From Paenibacillus illinoisensis NBRC 15959 (GTDB lineage Bacteria; Bacillota; Bacilli; Paenibacillales; Paenibacillaceae), in NCBI RefSeq assembly GCF_004000925.1, contig NZ_BIME01000001.1:558001-622000 (forward strand): a stretch of 64,000 bases of DNA. Direction: 5' to 3'. The notes under the pieces are model-generated. The model saw nothing but the letters and a program-made list of their open reading frames with translations, ran no database searches and was not told the origin of the DNA. Both the position numbers and the translations under genes were made by a program. The number at the start of each line of letters is the position of its first letter. The stretch's first letter is position 1. Below are positions 54,683 to 63,958 of the stretch, piece by piece.

Positions 54683-56620
54683 TTATGGTGCTCGTTTGGG
54701 CAGCAGCTTCACATACTCGTCAGATAGCCTCATGAGGCTGAGCACATGCTCGTAATCGGAACGATACGGCTCCAGATCGGTAACCGGTTCATATGTTTTA
54801 AGTGAATATGCTGTTCCGTCATCAAAACCTGCACCTGGTATAAACATAATGTCATTGTTGACGAACGAGCCTGTCGGCAAGTAATACCGTATACCGAATG
54901 CATTGTGGTCCATATTCAGCAGGTCATGCCCAAATGCAGTGAACTGTTCTTCTTTTAACGAAACACCCATTAGGTTCATGACTGTAGGCAGAATATCGAG
55001 CTGACCACCAGGCTGTTCAATCAGTTGACCTTTAACCTGGTTTGGCGTGTGAATCAAGAGTGGGATATTAAAACGGCTCACCTTGCCATCATATGGAACA
55101 TTCAGGCTCGCTTGAATCTGTTCGGTAATCTCGTCATTTGCGGGCAAGCCGAAGTGATCCCCATAGATAACGAGTGTTGTATTCTCCCATAGCCCGTTCG
55201 CTTTCAACTCATCAATGAGCTGACCGACTGCATAATCGGTGTAATTAATGGCCTGCAAATAATCGTGAAGCAATGTGTTCGTGATCGTTGCAGGAATGGT
55301 AATGCGCGCCCGATCCGCTGGAACCGTAAACGGCGAGTGGCTCGATGCGGTAATGAACTGGGCATAGAACGGCTGATTTGCCGCTTGATGCGCAGCCATT
55401 TTTTCCACACCTACACGATATAACTCCTCATCCGAAGGACCAAAATCGTTAAAGCGGTCATTCTCGAAGCTCGGCTTATCGAAATATCGATCAAAACCGA
55501 GGGCCGGATACATCTTGTTCCGATTCCAGAACGTCACGTCATTGACGTGGAAAGTCTCTGACTGGTAGCCTTCATTGCGAAGCAGCTTCGGTAGACTTGG
55601 CAGCTCGCGGTCGCTATATCCGGCTGACATCGGAACAACCCCGGTTGGATAGATGGACGTATTGGACATAAACTCGGCATCCGAGGTATTTCCCTGACCA
55701 ATCTGTTGGAAGAAATGAGAGAAATAATAGCTTTCTTTGGCTAAATCGTTCAGTACCGGTGTCAATACCTGACCATCCAGTGAAGCGTTAATCGGGAAAT
55801 TCTGAAAGGATTCCAATTGCAGTACAATTAAATTGCTGCCTTTGGCCTCACCAAAATATTTGGCTTTGATTGCCGATCCCTGGTTAGTTTTTTCCTGATA
55901 TGGATATTGACTCACCAGTTGATTTATCTTGTCAATCGTTTCATTGATATTGCCATTCGCTATAGCTTCGTTTTCTTTGCTGGTTAATATCGCCGAGGAC
56001 ACCTGATAATTCAGAAATCCGAGATTCTCAGCTCGCACCAGTTCGTTATCAATAGTTTCGCCTTTGACAATAAAACTGCCTGACAGCACGATACAGAATG
56101 CAGCCGTAAGAGCTACCCCCAGCTTGCCCCAGTATCTTCTGCGCATTTTACCGAAATGCAAACCGCTGTCCCGGTAACTTCCGTTTCTGACACCCGACCG
56201 CCTGCGACGCATCATGAGCCAAACCGGCAGTGCAAGCACGATGTCAACAAAGAACAAAAAATGGGAAGGCCGTATCAGTGGTCCAATACTTCCCCGTACC
56301 TGTGCTACCTGCCCGATCTCGCTAAGCGCCGTATATGTGGGTACGGAGCTGAAATGCACGTTATACAGGGTTGCCGCAAACAGGACGAGGGAAAAGAGCA
56401 GGTTAAACCCGCCGTACACCATCCGCTTCCAGCGTTTCGGCACAATGAGATCCAGGATGCAGACGACAGTCAGAGCTCCTAATGCATCCGTCACAAGACC
56501 GATCCCGGACAGCCCTTGGAAAAAGAAATACCGCAAAAGCGACAGCTTCAGCAGCATAAGGATAAACAAGACGGCAAATAAAATCCGTGAGGAGGTCCGT
56601 TCGTTTTTGGAATTTAACAT
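54683..56620 (-). CDS. LTA synthase family (LtaS-like) membrane enzyme
   Basis: The predicted enzyme transfers glycerol phosphate from phosphatidylglycerol to build lipoteichoic acid, outside the membrane. The 645-residue protein has five N-terminal membrane helices (to about residue 190) and an extracellular sulfatase-fold domain. The catalytic Thr312 lies in GNTSDAEF. FHVNDVTFWNRN, SSHSPF and YGDHFG are further active-site segments. Whether it is an LtaS, a primase or a YvgJ-like paralogue cannot be judged. ATG 56620 is chosen, but the TTG four codons upstream is possible; the ribosome site (AAGGG) is poor for either. Confidence 0.92.
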   Translation of the reverse strand: MLNSKNERTSSRILFAVLFILMLLKLSLLRYFFFQGLSGIGLVTDALGALTVVCILDLIVPKRWKRMVYGGFNLLFSLVLFAATLYNVHFSSVPTYTALSEIGQVAQVRGSIGPLIRPSHFLFFVDIVLALPVWLMMRRRRSGVRNGSYRDSGLHFGKMRRRYWGKLGVALTAAFCIVLSGSFIVKGETIDNELVRAENLGFLNYQVSSAILTSKENEAIANGNINETIDKINQLVSQYPYQEKTNQGSAIKAKYFGEAKGSNLIVLQLESFQNFPINASLDGQVLTPVLNDLAKESYYFSHFFQQIGQGNTSDAEFMSNTSIYPTGVVPMSAGYSDRELPSLPKLLRNEGYQSETFHVNDVTFWNRNKMYPALGFDRYFDKPSFENDRFNDFGPSDEELYRVGVEKMAAHQAANQPFYAQFITASSHSPFTVPADRARITIPATITNTLLHDYLQAINYTDYAVGQLIDELKANGLWENTTLVIYGDHFGLPANDEITEQIQASLNVPYDGKVSRFNIPLLIHTPNQVKGQLIEQPGGQLDILPTVMNLMGVSLKEEQFTAFGHDLLNMDHNAFGIRYYLPTGSFVNNDIMFIPGAGFDDGTAYSLKTYEPVTDLEPYRSDYEHVLSLMRLSDEYVKLLPKRAP

Positions 56621-56838
56621 GGTCGCTTTCAACCCTTATCTGAAATTTTACGTTCGTTTTACAAAACGCATATTTCAGTATAACAGTTTTGCTATTTGTA
56701 TTCCATGAACGGACCCAAATTCCTGTAACCAGCATCTTGCAGCATCCGGTCCCCGTTGTGATTAAGACAAGAACGCCTAATATAAATTATAATTCACCTA
56801 TTGGAAGACATTCATTGACTCATGCCAATTGCCCTAGG

Positions 56839-58953
56839 TCAAGCTGTCGTCGATATATCATCATCCTGTACGTTACTATTCTGCATCCGTGCAATGAGTA
56901 CGGCCTGTGCAGCGGCAATTCTGGCGAAAGCCACCTGTTCAGGTGGGCAACTTACGTAATCCATCCCCATACGCTGGCTGTAGGTAAAGGTACTCAGGTC
57001 AACATGTTCCTCCGCGCAGAGACCTACTCTCAAATGAGGTTTACGGAGCCGAGCCTGAACGACAGCGCGTTCCAGTAGTTGTTCTCCCCCATCCAGATGC
57101 AGAATCTCTGCTCCAAATGACAGGAAATCAGCCTGCCTGGCTGTATGTGCCACGGTCAGTGCCATTTGAGCCCCTTCAATCAGCGAGCCTACCCTGTAAT
57201 GGCAGTGACGTCTCTCCTCCCCCAGAATCTGTTCAGCCACTTGATCAATCAGTTCTCTGATTACTTGCAGCTCGCTACCAGGTCCTCTTGACGTTACGAG
57301 AATCTCGGGGCGAACCCACAATCCCTGGCGAATACATTTGAGCGCTGCACGAAAGACGGCCTCTGCCTGCATTTCATAAATTTCCGGGAAAACGTTTCCA
57401 AGATGACATCCATACTGCCTGCTGATCGGATGCTGCTCGTGCAGCCGCTCTACAAGCCGGGCCATGCGACTAAGCTCCTCTTGATTTACATCAAGTCCTC
57501 TTGCATGCCCTGCCTGTAATCCTTCTTGACGTTCCACCAACTCATCCAAACCCGGGAGAAGTTCATATAATGGAGGATCGAATAGTCTTATCGTTACCGG
57601 AAATCCGTTCATTTCCTCGAAAATCTGCTCTACATCAGACTGCAGCATGGGCAGCAGCCGTTCCAGACCACGTTTGCGCTCAACGTCGGTTTCAGCCAGC
57701 ACCATCTTTTGTACATAAGGCATCCGCGAGCTAGACAGTAACATATGATCGGTTCGGCAGATGCCAATTCCGTCGGCTCCAAACGTACGGGCCATGGCCG
57801 CATCACGAGGATGACTTGCATTTGCGAGTACCGTTATATTTTTCACATCATCGGCCCATTCAAGCAATTGCTGAAGTTCAGATGTGGGAATTACATTAGA
57901 AGACTCGACACGCAGCAGTGCCTCTTCCCTGGTTATCAGACCTTCATTTGCAAAATCCACTATCGTCCTGATCACAGCTTCAGGAGTTAAACGTGCATCC
58001 CGTGCTTGTAAAAGGTACAGCTTCCCCGACTCAATCACAAATTTAATTTCCTGAACAGCGGTGTTCACTCTCTCCAGCTCACAGCTCGCTTGCAACAGCT
58101 GGCCAACCAGCTCTGGTTCCGCATGTCTGATCTGTTCCAGTTCCTCCAGGTCATACCCTGAGCCTGCAAACGACATGTATTCGCCATAGATTCCTTGGGC
58201 CCCAGTCAACGGATGACGTGAGTAGATTGTACCGCTTCCGCAGCGGTCTCCGCACTCTCCATTCACCATCACTTGAATCAAAACGGGCATACCATAGACG
58301 ATCGAAGTGGAGCTCAAGGTTTGGTTACGCAATCCTGGATCAGAAAGGGAGAATGCCTGGATGATCCTGTGTAGTTGAAACTGCACATCCTGAGGGAAAG
58401 AGGGATATCCCTGTTCTTCAATGACGTCTTTATATTGCGCAATAGCGTACTCTAATCTCGTTTCATCCAAACTCGTGATATCTCCCAATCGTTCATCGAA
58501 AACCTCAAGCGGGATGCCATGAACCAACCAGCCATAATTCTGCAGCAGCACCCGGTAGCAGTTGAGTGCATACGGGCGGTTGTTGATGCGCCGGGCAAGT
58601 CCCTCTACTGTAATGTCATTAAGTCCTACGCTTAGCAGCACCAAGGAGTTCGCATCCCGGGGAAGCACGTCACTGGATTGCACAGCAAGCAAAAGCGGGG
58701 CCTCCGGATCACCAAAGGCTGTGCCCGTATGCTGTTCCAGCTGACGGACTGCCCTGGCCAGATCTTCGGAACCTTCGGCAAAAGTTGTTTCTGAGCAGCT
58801 AAGGAACTCGTGACAGTGTTCCGTTGTAATGGTGAATCCTGCCGGAACAGGCCACCCCGCCTGACATAACTCCGCAAGCGCGGCTCCTTTACTGCCCAAT
58901 AGTCCTTTCATCTCTGCCGTGCCTTCTTCCAACAGAACTACCCGTGTCGTCAT
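56839..58953 (-). CDS. PPDK-like protein lacking the phosphohistidine domain
   Basis: This 704-residue protein aligns with the ends of pyruvate phosphate dikinase. Its N-terminal ATP-binding half (GSKGAALAELCQAGWPVPAGFTITT) spans about 1-349 and its C-terminal PEP/pyruvate barrel (GIGICRTDHMLL, TIRLFDPPLYE, DYVSCPPEQV) about 360-690. PPDK (about 870) has a swivelling domain with GGMTSHAAV histidine in between; here the chain jumps at about 350-360 straight to the post-swivel ADDVKNIT segment. The N-terminal VRSGAR and PGMMDT and the C-terminal TNDLTQ are also lost. So normal PPDK activity is not expected. ATG 58953 follows GGGAG; ATG 58974 does not. Confidence 0.88.
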   Translation of the reverse strand: MTTRVVLLEEGTAEMKGLLGSKGAALAELCQAGWPVPAGFTITTEHCHEFLSCSETTFAEGSEDLARAVRQLEQHTGTAFGDPEAPLLLAVQSSDVLPRDANSLVLLSVGLNDITVEGLARRINNRPYALNCYRVLLQNYGWLVHGIPLEVFDERLGDITSLDETRLEYAIAQYKDVIEEQGYPSFPQDVQFQLHRIIQAFSLSDPGLRNQTLSSTSIVYGMPVLIQVMVNGECGDRCGSGTIYSRHPLTGAQGIYGEYMSFAGSGYDLEELEQIRHAEPELVGQLLQASCELERVNTAVQEIKFVIESGKLYLLQARDARLTPEAVIRTIVDFANEGLITREEALLRVESSNVIPTSELQQLLEWADDVKNITVLANASHPRDAAMARTFGADGIGICRTDHMLLSSSRMPYVQKMVLAETDVERKRGLERLLPMLQSDVEQIFEEMNGFPVTIRLFDPPLYELLPGLDELVERQEGLQAGHARGLDVNQEELSRMARLVERLHEQHPISRQYGCHLGNVFPEIYEMQAEAVFRAALKCIRQGLWVRPEILVTSRGPGSELQVIRELIDQVAEQILGEERRHCHYRVGSLIEGAQMALTVAHTARQADFLSFGAEILHLDGGEQLLERAVVQARLRKPHLRVGLCAEEHVDLSTFTYSQRMGMDYVSCPPEQVAFARIAAAQAVLIARMQNSNVQDDDISTTA

Positions 58954-59090
58954 TACAGCGCTCCCATCCGCCATTCCATGGCTATGCTTAGAGGTATTCA
59001 GTTGTTGCGAATCACCCTCTAGTTAATGGTATGATGCAAACGCGCAGTCAAGGACATCTGTGTACGCATTTTGTACTCGGAATGTAAACG

Positions 59091-59120
59091 TTGATCAAAT
59101 GAGTTTTATGGTATTATAAA
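59091..59120 (+). promoter_or_regulatory. possible promoter of the VOC-protein gene
   Basis: TTGATC and TATAAA are separated by 18 bp (TATTAT at 15 bp is an alternative), about 85-115 bp upstream of the VOC-protein start. The region is divergent from the PPDK-like gene. Confidence 0.35.
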
Positions 59121-59204
59121 ACTGACTCATACGAATGAACTTAAGAATGGCGAATCCTAGCATTTCAAGGTTGGATCAATACGATAACTGGGGAGTGAGT
59201 AACA

Positions 59205-59582
59205 TTGTTTAGCAAAGTTGGTCAAATCATGTTGTATGTCAACGATCAGGACAAGGCCCTTCAATTTTGGACAGAAAAAGCAGGCTTTCACGTGGTCTCC
59301 GAAGTCAACGGCGAGGGTATGCGCTGGGTTGAAATTGCTCCTGAAGAAGGTGCCGAGACAACCATTATCCTTCACGACAAGGAATTCGTAGCCAAAATGT
59401 CTCCTGAGTTAAATCTGGGCACACCTTCGCTCATGTTTTTCACCAAAGATCTCGATGGGCTCTATGCAGACTTGGCCAGCAAGCAGGTTACGTTAGGTGA
59501 ACTGGTTACGATTCCGGGTGGGAGAGTCTTCAACTTTGCAGATGATGAAAACAACTACTTCGCTGTCATGGAAAGAGCCTAG
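59205..59582 (+). CDS. VOC-family (glyoxalase-like) protein
   Basis: This 125-residue protein has a vicinal-oxygen-chelate fold with paired beta-alpha-beta-beta-beta units. GQIMLYVNDQDKALQFWTE, then SLMFFTKDLDGLYADL and the terminal DDENNYFAVMER match the glyoxalase/bleomycin-resistance pattern. The start is TTG 59205 with GGGGAGTG upstream. A terminator follows. Its substrate is unknown. Confidence 0.88.
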   Translation: MFSKVGQIMLYVNDQDKALQFWTEKAGFHVVSEVNGEGMRWVEIAPEEGAETTIILHDKEFVAKMSPELNLGTPSLMFFTKDLDGLYADLASKQVTLGELVTIPGGRVFNFADDENNYFAVMERA

Positions 59583-59650
59583 ATTCGTGGAATATGGCTC
59601 TGTGCTCCACTCTTAGGCGAGCGCTCGATTTCCCTTCGTATTTACACAAT

Positions 59651-59685
59651 AAAGGCGTCTGACAAAGAGTCAGCCGCCTTTTTAA
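59651..59685. terminator. terminator between VOC and GNAT genes
   Basis: AAAGGCG-CTGAC and GTCAG-CGCCTTT form a stem followed by TTTTT. It serves the VOC gene and perhaps the convergent GNAT gene. Confidence 0.88.
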
Positions 59686-59688
59686 CTG

Positions 59689-60600
59689 TTATTCATACAT
59701 ATGATCTAATTGATAAAGCTCCAGCACATGCTCCGTTTCGAAGCCGGCTTTACGGTATAACGATAGTGCTCCAGAATTCATTTCATCTACACATAAACGG
59801 ATTTCACTCACTTGGCTCTCCTGATTCAGCTCATATAACACCTTGTTCAGTAAAAGCGAACCCAGTCCCTGCCTGAAGTAATCCGGATTCACGGCAATAT
59901 ATTCAATATTTCCCTCACCAAATTCCGGATCAGCCTCGGCGTAGACATATCCATGAATCTCCCCTTCCGAGCCAGACAGAGCGTATAAATGATGGTGCTG
60001 CTTGCCTGAGCGCTGAATGAGTGTTTCACCATCGTAATACGTACCGGTAAAGGTGGAATCATGTAACTGGATAAAAGATGGATACTGATCTGGAGTCATG
60101 GTCTGAATCCTGTAATTTTCACCCTGATCCAGGCTTACTTTATTCAATGAGCGATTATGCAAAATAACCTGCCTGCTCTTGAGCTTAGCTCCCTTGTCCT
60201 TCATGAACGTGATGGCATTGGCATGATGTTCATTATAAAATCCGTAAACTTTCTGGATATGAATCCGGTTTTCTGCTAATTTGTTCATTCCCTGCTCCCA
60301 CAAATAAGATGCTAATTCTTGCCAATGCTCTGGAGCACACTGAATAAATGGCCCCCACAATTCAGCAGTCCCCATATCCGTATCTGTATCCATCCCAAGC
60401 ACTCCTGTCAGCTGCCCATCCTCATTCAGGGTACTAATCCACTGGTCTGGTTGATCACCGAAAGCATCCATCATTGCCTGCTCAATTTCAAGCGCATCCT
60501 TGCCGCAATACCCAATATGATGCTTATGGTGCTGATTCAACTCCGCAATAAATTTAGCGATCACTGACTTATCCATATTCTGAGTAATATTACGTTCCAT
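59689..60600 (-). CDS. double GNAT-domain N-acetyltransferase
   Basis: This 303-residue protein has two GNAT-fold units. The C-terminal one is better conserved, with EYIAVNPDYFRQGLGSLLL as the acetyl-CoA motif A. The N-terminal unit is degenerate. This is the layout of mycothiol synthase-like and related acyltransferases. GGAAGGAG precedes ATG 60600. It starts 24 bp after the AraC-type gene and may be co-transcribed. Substrate unknown. Confidence 0.87.
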   Translation of the reverse strand: MERNITQNMDKSVIAKFIAELNQHHKHHIGYCGKDALEIEQAMMDAFGDQPDQWISTLNEDGQLTGVLGMDTDTDMGTAELWGPFIQCAPEHWQELASYLWEQGMNKLAENRIHIQKVYGFYNEHHANAITFMKDKGAKLKSRQVILHNRSLNKVSLDQGENYRIQTMTPDQYPSFIQLHDSTFTGTYYDGETLIQRSGKQHHHLYALSGSEGEIHGYVYAEADPEFGEGNIEYIAVNPDYFRQGLGSLLLNKVLYELNQESQVSEIRLCVDEMNSGALSLYRKAGFETEHVLELYQLDHMYE

Positions 60601-60624
60601 GACTGCTCTCCTTCCAAAGGTAGT

Positions 60625-62283
60625 CTAAGCCAACACACGCAGGATATCATCGATTTTCTTCCCATGGGAGATAACCCCGTAATTCATCCAAGTTAGAAAA
60701 TCCACTTCGTATACACATCCGTTTCTTACTGCTGAAAGCTGTCTCCATTCCCTGCTGTCCAGCAGCTTCCGTTCATCTCCGATCATTACAGAATCCAGAC
60801 AGTCAAATGTAATAAATAAATAATCCGCCTGCAATAGCTTCAATTGATCAACGCTTATGCTAATTCTACGTTCTTTCAGTGCCCATTGCTGCACCAGAGG
60901 GTGTGGCGTTAAACCCAAATCCTGATACATCACAGGTCCCACATAACCCTGCTGTACACCGTACAACACAATCTCAGAGGCAGTGATCCGCAAGAAAGCT
61001 ACCGTTTTTCCTTGCGCAGATCGTGTTAGTCGAGCCTTGGCCTCACGAGCCTTTTCTTCATATGAACCTACGACGTCCCTAACCCGATTTCCTTTTCCCA
61101 ATACATCCGCCGTCGACCTCAATATGGAGCGCCAGTCCTCTCCTCTATGATGTACATAAAAAGTAGGTGCAACCTGCTCGAAACGGTCCAGATTCCACCG
61201 CTTATAGCCATCGTTCAGCATAATAAAGTCCGGCTTATGGCTCTCTTGGAACATCGCATCCTGATGGGACACATCGAATTCAGGAACATCATCCATCCCC
61301 AAATAATCCTGTCTGCCCCACAAATGGTGAGCGTATTGAAGCACAGGCTCCACGCCAAGCGCTAGCACAAAATCCTCCAAATATGGTGCAAATACTCGCA
61401 CGTCCTGACGATAATGACGTCTGTATACTCCCGGTGAGATGCCTGCATATTGCTTAAACCGACGACTAAAATAGTACTCGTTACTGAATCCGACACTTTG
61501 GGCAATATCGTGCAGCCGATCATCTGTCTGCTGCAGCAGTTGTTTGGAACGTTCCAAGCGAATCGAATTCACATAATCCAGAGGAAGCTTGCCGGTCATC
61601 TCCTTGAATTGTCGCGTATAGCTGGACCTGGTAAGCCGGATACCTGCCGCCAGATCATCCACCGTAATGGGCTGGTTATAATGATCACGGATATAGCGAA
61701 TGGATTGTTGTAAGCGAGTTCGATAATCCATGGAAGCATGGCTCGAATCATTTTGCAGAAGCAGCATCCGAAACCATTCCTGGAAACGAAGCTGCCAGTT
61801 CCATTGTTTCAGCCAATCCTCTGTCGCCTGCTGCTGTAACAGTTGATCCAATATATCCAGACAAGAGCTCCAGGGGGTGTAGGACAACTCAATAGGCGAT
61901 GATGATTCCGTGATGACTTGCGACTGCGGAAAAGCAGGATTTGTCTCTTCGAGTGGAGTGGTGGATCCAATCTTGCTTGTCTCACCAGCGGTCAGATCAA
62001 GCTTATAATAATGCAGCTTGGATTCTGAACCATCTCCAGTTTGCAGGGGTAAGACGGGTATACCGGAAGCGAAAAAAAGAATCGTCCCTTTTTTTAACTT
62101 GAAGACGACATCTTGCGAAACCAGTTCTCCCTGTCCTTGGGTTACTACAACGATTGAATGGCCCTTCGACGATGTGCATTCTAAACCATTGTAAGGTTCC
62201 AAAACGGAGTTTTGAACGTATTGAATATGATGAAGTGAACACAGCCAGGGCATGGGAAGAATCTGTTCTATGGTATGAGACAT
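60625..62283 (-). CDS. AraC-type iron regulator with substrate-binding-protein domain (Btr-like)
   Basis: This 552-residue protein has an N-terminal cupin-like region (to about 170), an AraC double HTH near 190-290 (IRDHYNQPITVDDLAAG, SVGFSNEYYFSRRFK), and a C-terminal FecB/FhuD-like binding domain (about 300-552). That order is the Btr (YbbB) layout, in which the domain senses a ferric siderophore and the protein activates uptake genes. The binding domain shares GLTPHPLV with the lipoprotein just upstream. AAGGA precedes ATG 62283. A Fur-box-like sequence lies upstream at 62302. Confidence 0.92.
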   Translation of the reverse strand: MSHTIEQILPMPWLCSLHHIQYVQNSVLEPYNGLECTSSKGHSIVVVTQGQGELVSQDVVFKLKKGTILFFASGIPVLPLQTGDGSESKLHYYKLDLTAGETSKIGSTTPLEETNPAFPQSQVITESSSPIELSYTPWSSCLDILDQLLQQQATEDWLKQWNWQLRFQEWFRMLLLQNDSSHASMDYRTRLQQSIRYIRDHYNQPITVDDLAAGIRLTRSSYTRQFKEMTGKLPLDYVNSIRLERSKQLLQQTDDRLHDIAQSVGFSNEYYFSRRFKQYAGISPGVYRRHYRQDVRVFAPYLEDFVLALGVEPVLQYAHHLWGRQDYLGMDDVPEFDVSHQDAMFQESHKPDFIMLNDGYKRWNLDRFEQVAPTFYVHHRGEDWRSILRSTADVLGKGNRVRDVVGSYEEKAREAKARLTRSAQGKTVAFLRITASEIVLYGVQQGYVGPVMYQDLGLTPHPLVQQWALKERRISISVDQLKLLQADYLFITFDCLDSVMIGDERKLLDSREWRQLSAVRNGCVYEVDFLTWMNYGVISHGKKIDDILRVLA

Positions 62284-62301
62284 TCGTCATCGTCCTTAAT
62301 T

Positions 62302-62320
62302 GAGAATAGTTATCATTTAA
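62302..62320. promoter_or_regulatory. weak Fur box-like site of the Btr-like gene
   Basis: Read on the minus strand, TTAAATGATAACTATTCTC matches about 13 of 19 Fur-consensus positions, about 20 bp before the start. Confidence 0.5.
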
Positions 62321-62333
62321 TTTAGTCTAAACG

Positions 62334-62371
62334 AAAAAAGAAAGCTCTTCAACCCTGGTTGAAGAACTTTC
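62334..62371 (-). terminator. terminator of the siderophore-binding lipoprotein gene
   Basis: GAAAG-TCTTCAACC and GGTTGAAGA-CTTTC form a 15-bp stem with one mismatch; TTTTTT follows on the minus strand. Confidence 0.9.
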
Positions 62372-62398
62372 TTGTATACATTACCCTATCGATGTTCG

Positions 62399-63406
62399 TT
62401 ATGGCGTCATTTTCTCCAGAAGATCATCCATTTTCATTGAGTTTGCTGTGATTGCCCCTGATTGCCAATACGACCTTTCCATCTTGTAGACCTGATTGCT
62501 TTTGACTGCAGGAAGGGATTTCCACAACTTGCTATCCAGCACCTTCAAAGCTTCCTTGTTCTCGGGAGAAGACCAGTCTCCATTGGATGGAAACACAATA
62601 ATATGGTCCGCATCAAGCTCTGGAACAGCCTCTTCAGAAAGGATTTCCTGATATTCTTCCATCTTGCTTACCAGTGGATGCGGCGTTAAACCAAGCTCCG
62701 AATAGATAAATCCGGTAAATCGATTTTTAATACCGAACAATGCCAGTGTATTATCGCTGATATTCAGTCGGACAACCGCTACAGTCTCACCCCCAACCGC
62801 TTCCTGAAGCTTCGCCTTAGCGTCTGCAATCTTGGCCTCATATGCCGCAACAACTTCTTTACCCTTGTCCGGTTCACCTACAACATCGGCAATGGTCGTC
62901 AAGATCTGATTGGAATCCTGCAAAATGTCTTCTGGCAGGCGATACGTCGGTGCCACCTTTGAATACATCTCATATTGCTCCATGTCCACTCCACCATCCA
63001 CTATGATGAGATCCGGATCATATTGCAATAAAGCTTCAATGCTGCCTGTGTTGTCAAATTGAGGCACATCCAGATCCAGATATTCCTGTACACCCCACAT
63101 CGGATTATACCACTGCACTACAGGTGTGATATCCAGAGCCTTCAGGTAATCTTCCACATAGATCCCGGCTATACGCTGCGGATGTACCGGAATCGTTACA
63201 TCTCCGAATTCATCCTGTACCACACGTGTTTCTGCTTCTTGGCTCGACTCGGAAGAATTGCCGCTGCCTGCAGTTGTATTCTCCGTTACTGGCGACTGAG
63301 CCTGTTCCTCCGATGCTCCGGAATTCGAACTGCATCCCGCTATGAAAACTGCGAGGACCAGAACTGTAATTCCCCAACCTTTAATCCCTTTACTAAAAGT
63401 TGCCAT
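62399..63406 (-). CDS. iron-siderophore ABC transporter substrate-binding lipoprotein
   Basis: This 335-residue FecB/FhuD-type binding protein has a signal peptide ending at Cys25 (FIAGCSS), a Ser/Glu/Gln-rich linker, and two lobes joined by a helix, with VTIPVHPQRIAG and GLTPHPLV. It is a paralogue of the C-terminal domain of the regulator downstream and a more distant homologue of the lipoprotein at 13.7 kb. ATG 63406 follows GGGGTGGAGAG; the GTG four codons upstream overlaps that site. No permease or ATPase is adjacent. A good Fur box lies upstream. Confidence 0.93.
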   Translation of the reverse strand: MATFSKGIKGWGITVLVLAVFIAGCSSNSGASEEQAQSPVTENTTAGSGNSSESSQEAETRVVQDEFGDVTIPVHPQRIAGIYVEDYLKALDITPVVQWYNPMWGVQEYLDLDVPQFDNTGSIEALLQYDPDLIIVDGGVDMEQYEMYSKVAPTYRLPEDILQDSNQILTTIADVVGEPDKGKEVVAAYEAKIADAKAKLQEAVGGETVAVVRLNISDNTLALFGIKNRFTGFIYSELGLTPHPLVSKMEEYQEILSEEAVPELDADHIIVFPSNGDWSSPENKEALKVLDSKLWKSLPAVKSNQVYKMERSYWQSGAITANSMKMDDLLEKMTP

Positions 63407-63455
63407 GCTACTCTCCACCCCTATGTAATCAGCTGTATTAAAGAGAATGCTTATC

Positions 63456-63474
63456 TACAATGATTATCATTCTC
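63456..63474. promoter_or_regulatory. Fur box-like operator
   Basis: Read on the minus strand, GAGAATGATAATCATTGTA matches 16 of 19 Fur-consensus positions. It lies about 50-70 bp upstream of the lipoprotein gene. Confidence 0.8.
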
Positions 63475-63580
63475 AATTAATGTCTAAGGTGAATTGTACC
63501 TTATGCCTTACCGCACTCACAATACACATTTGAATCCAATTTTTTATACAAACGAAAGCTACAGGCCACCCTTGCCCCTG

Positions 63581-63958
63581 CTAGAGCAGAGGCAGTTTTC
63601 CGTTATGGTAACTCTCAAGCAATTGACCTACGAAGGAATGCTCACTCTCACCCTGCAGCATTGCAGCCCCAATAAGGCCAATATCATCACTCACATAACC
63701 AGCCAATTCGGGATGCCCTGTATGGTGCAGCGTCTGTTTGAATGCCTGTTCCCTCGATGCACGAAGCAGTTCATCTTCCGCTATAGAATCAGCATCTTGT
63801 ACCCACGTCTGGTATGCCGTCATCCATTCATCTGCAAAAACCGAATCATCGCGCTTGTCCAGGTAGCTGTCGATATCCAGCCCTTGAAACATCTCATTAG
63901 TAATGAGCCTGCCTTCATTAAGTTCTTTAAGAAGCTTCTCCGCCTCTCTTCTATTCAT
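63581..63958 (-). CDS. uncharacterised 125-residue acidic protein
   Basis: I do not recognise a family. The protein is soluble and acidic, mostly helical in character, with no signal peptide or membrane segment. It begins MNRREAEKLLKELNEG and has a D/E-rich middle (DKRDDSVFADEW). GGAGGG lies nine bases before ATG 63958. The start overlaps a TAA that may end an upstream gene (TAATG), which suggests coupling. It is separated from the iron module downstream by the Fur-boxed gap. Confidence 0.68.
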   Translation of the reverse strand: MNRREAEKLLKELNEGRLITNEMFQGLDIDSYLDKRDDSVFADEWMTAYQTWVQDADSIAEDELLRASREQAFKQTLHHTGHPELAGYVSDDIGLIGAAMLQGESEHSFVGQLLESYHNGKLPLL

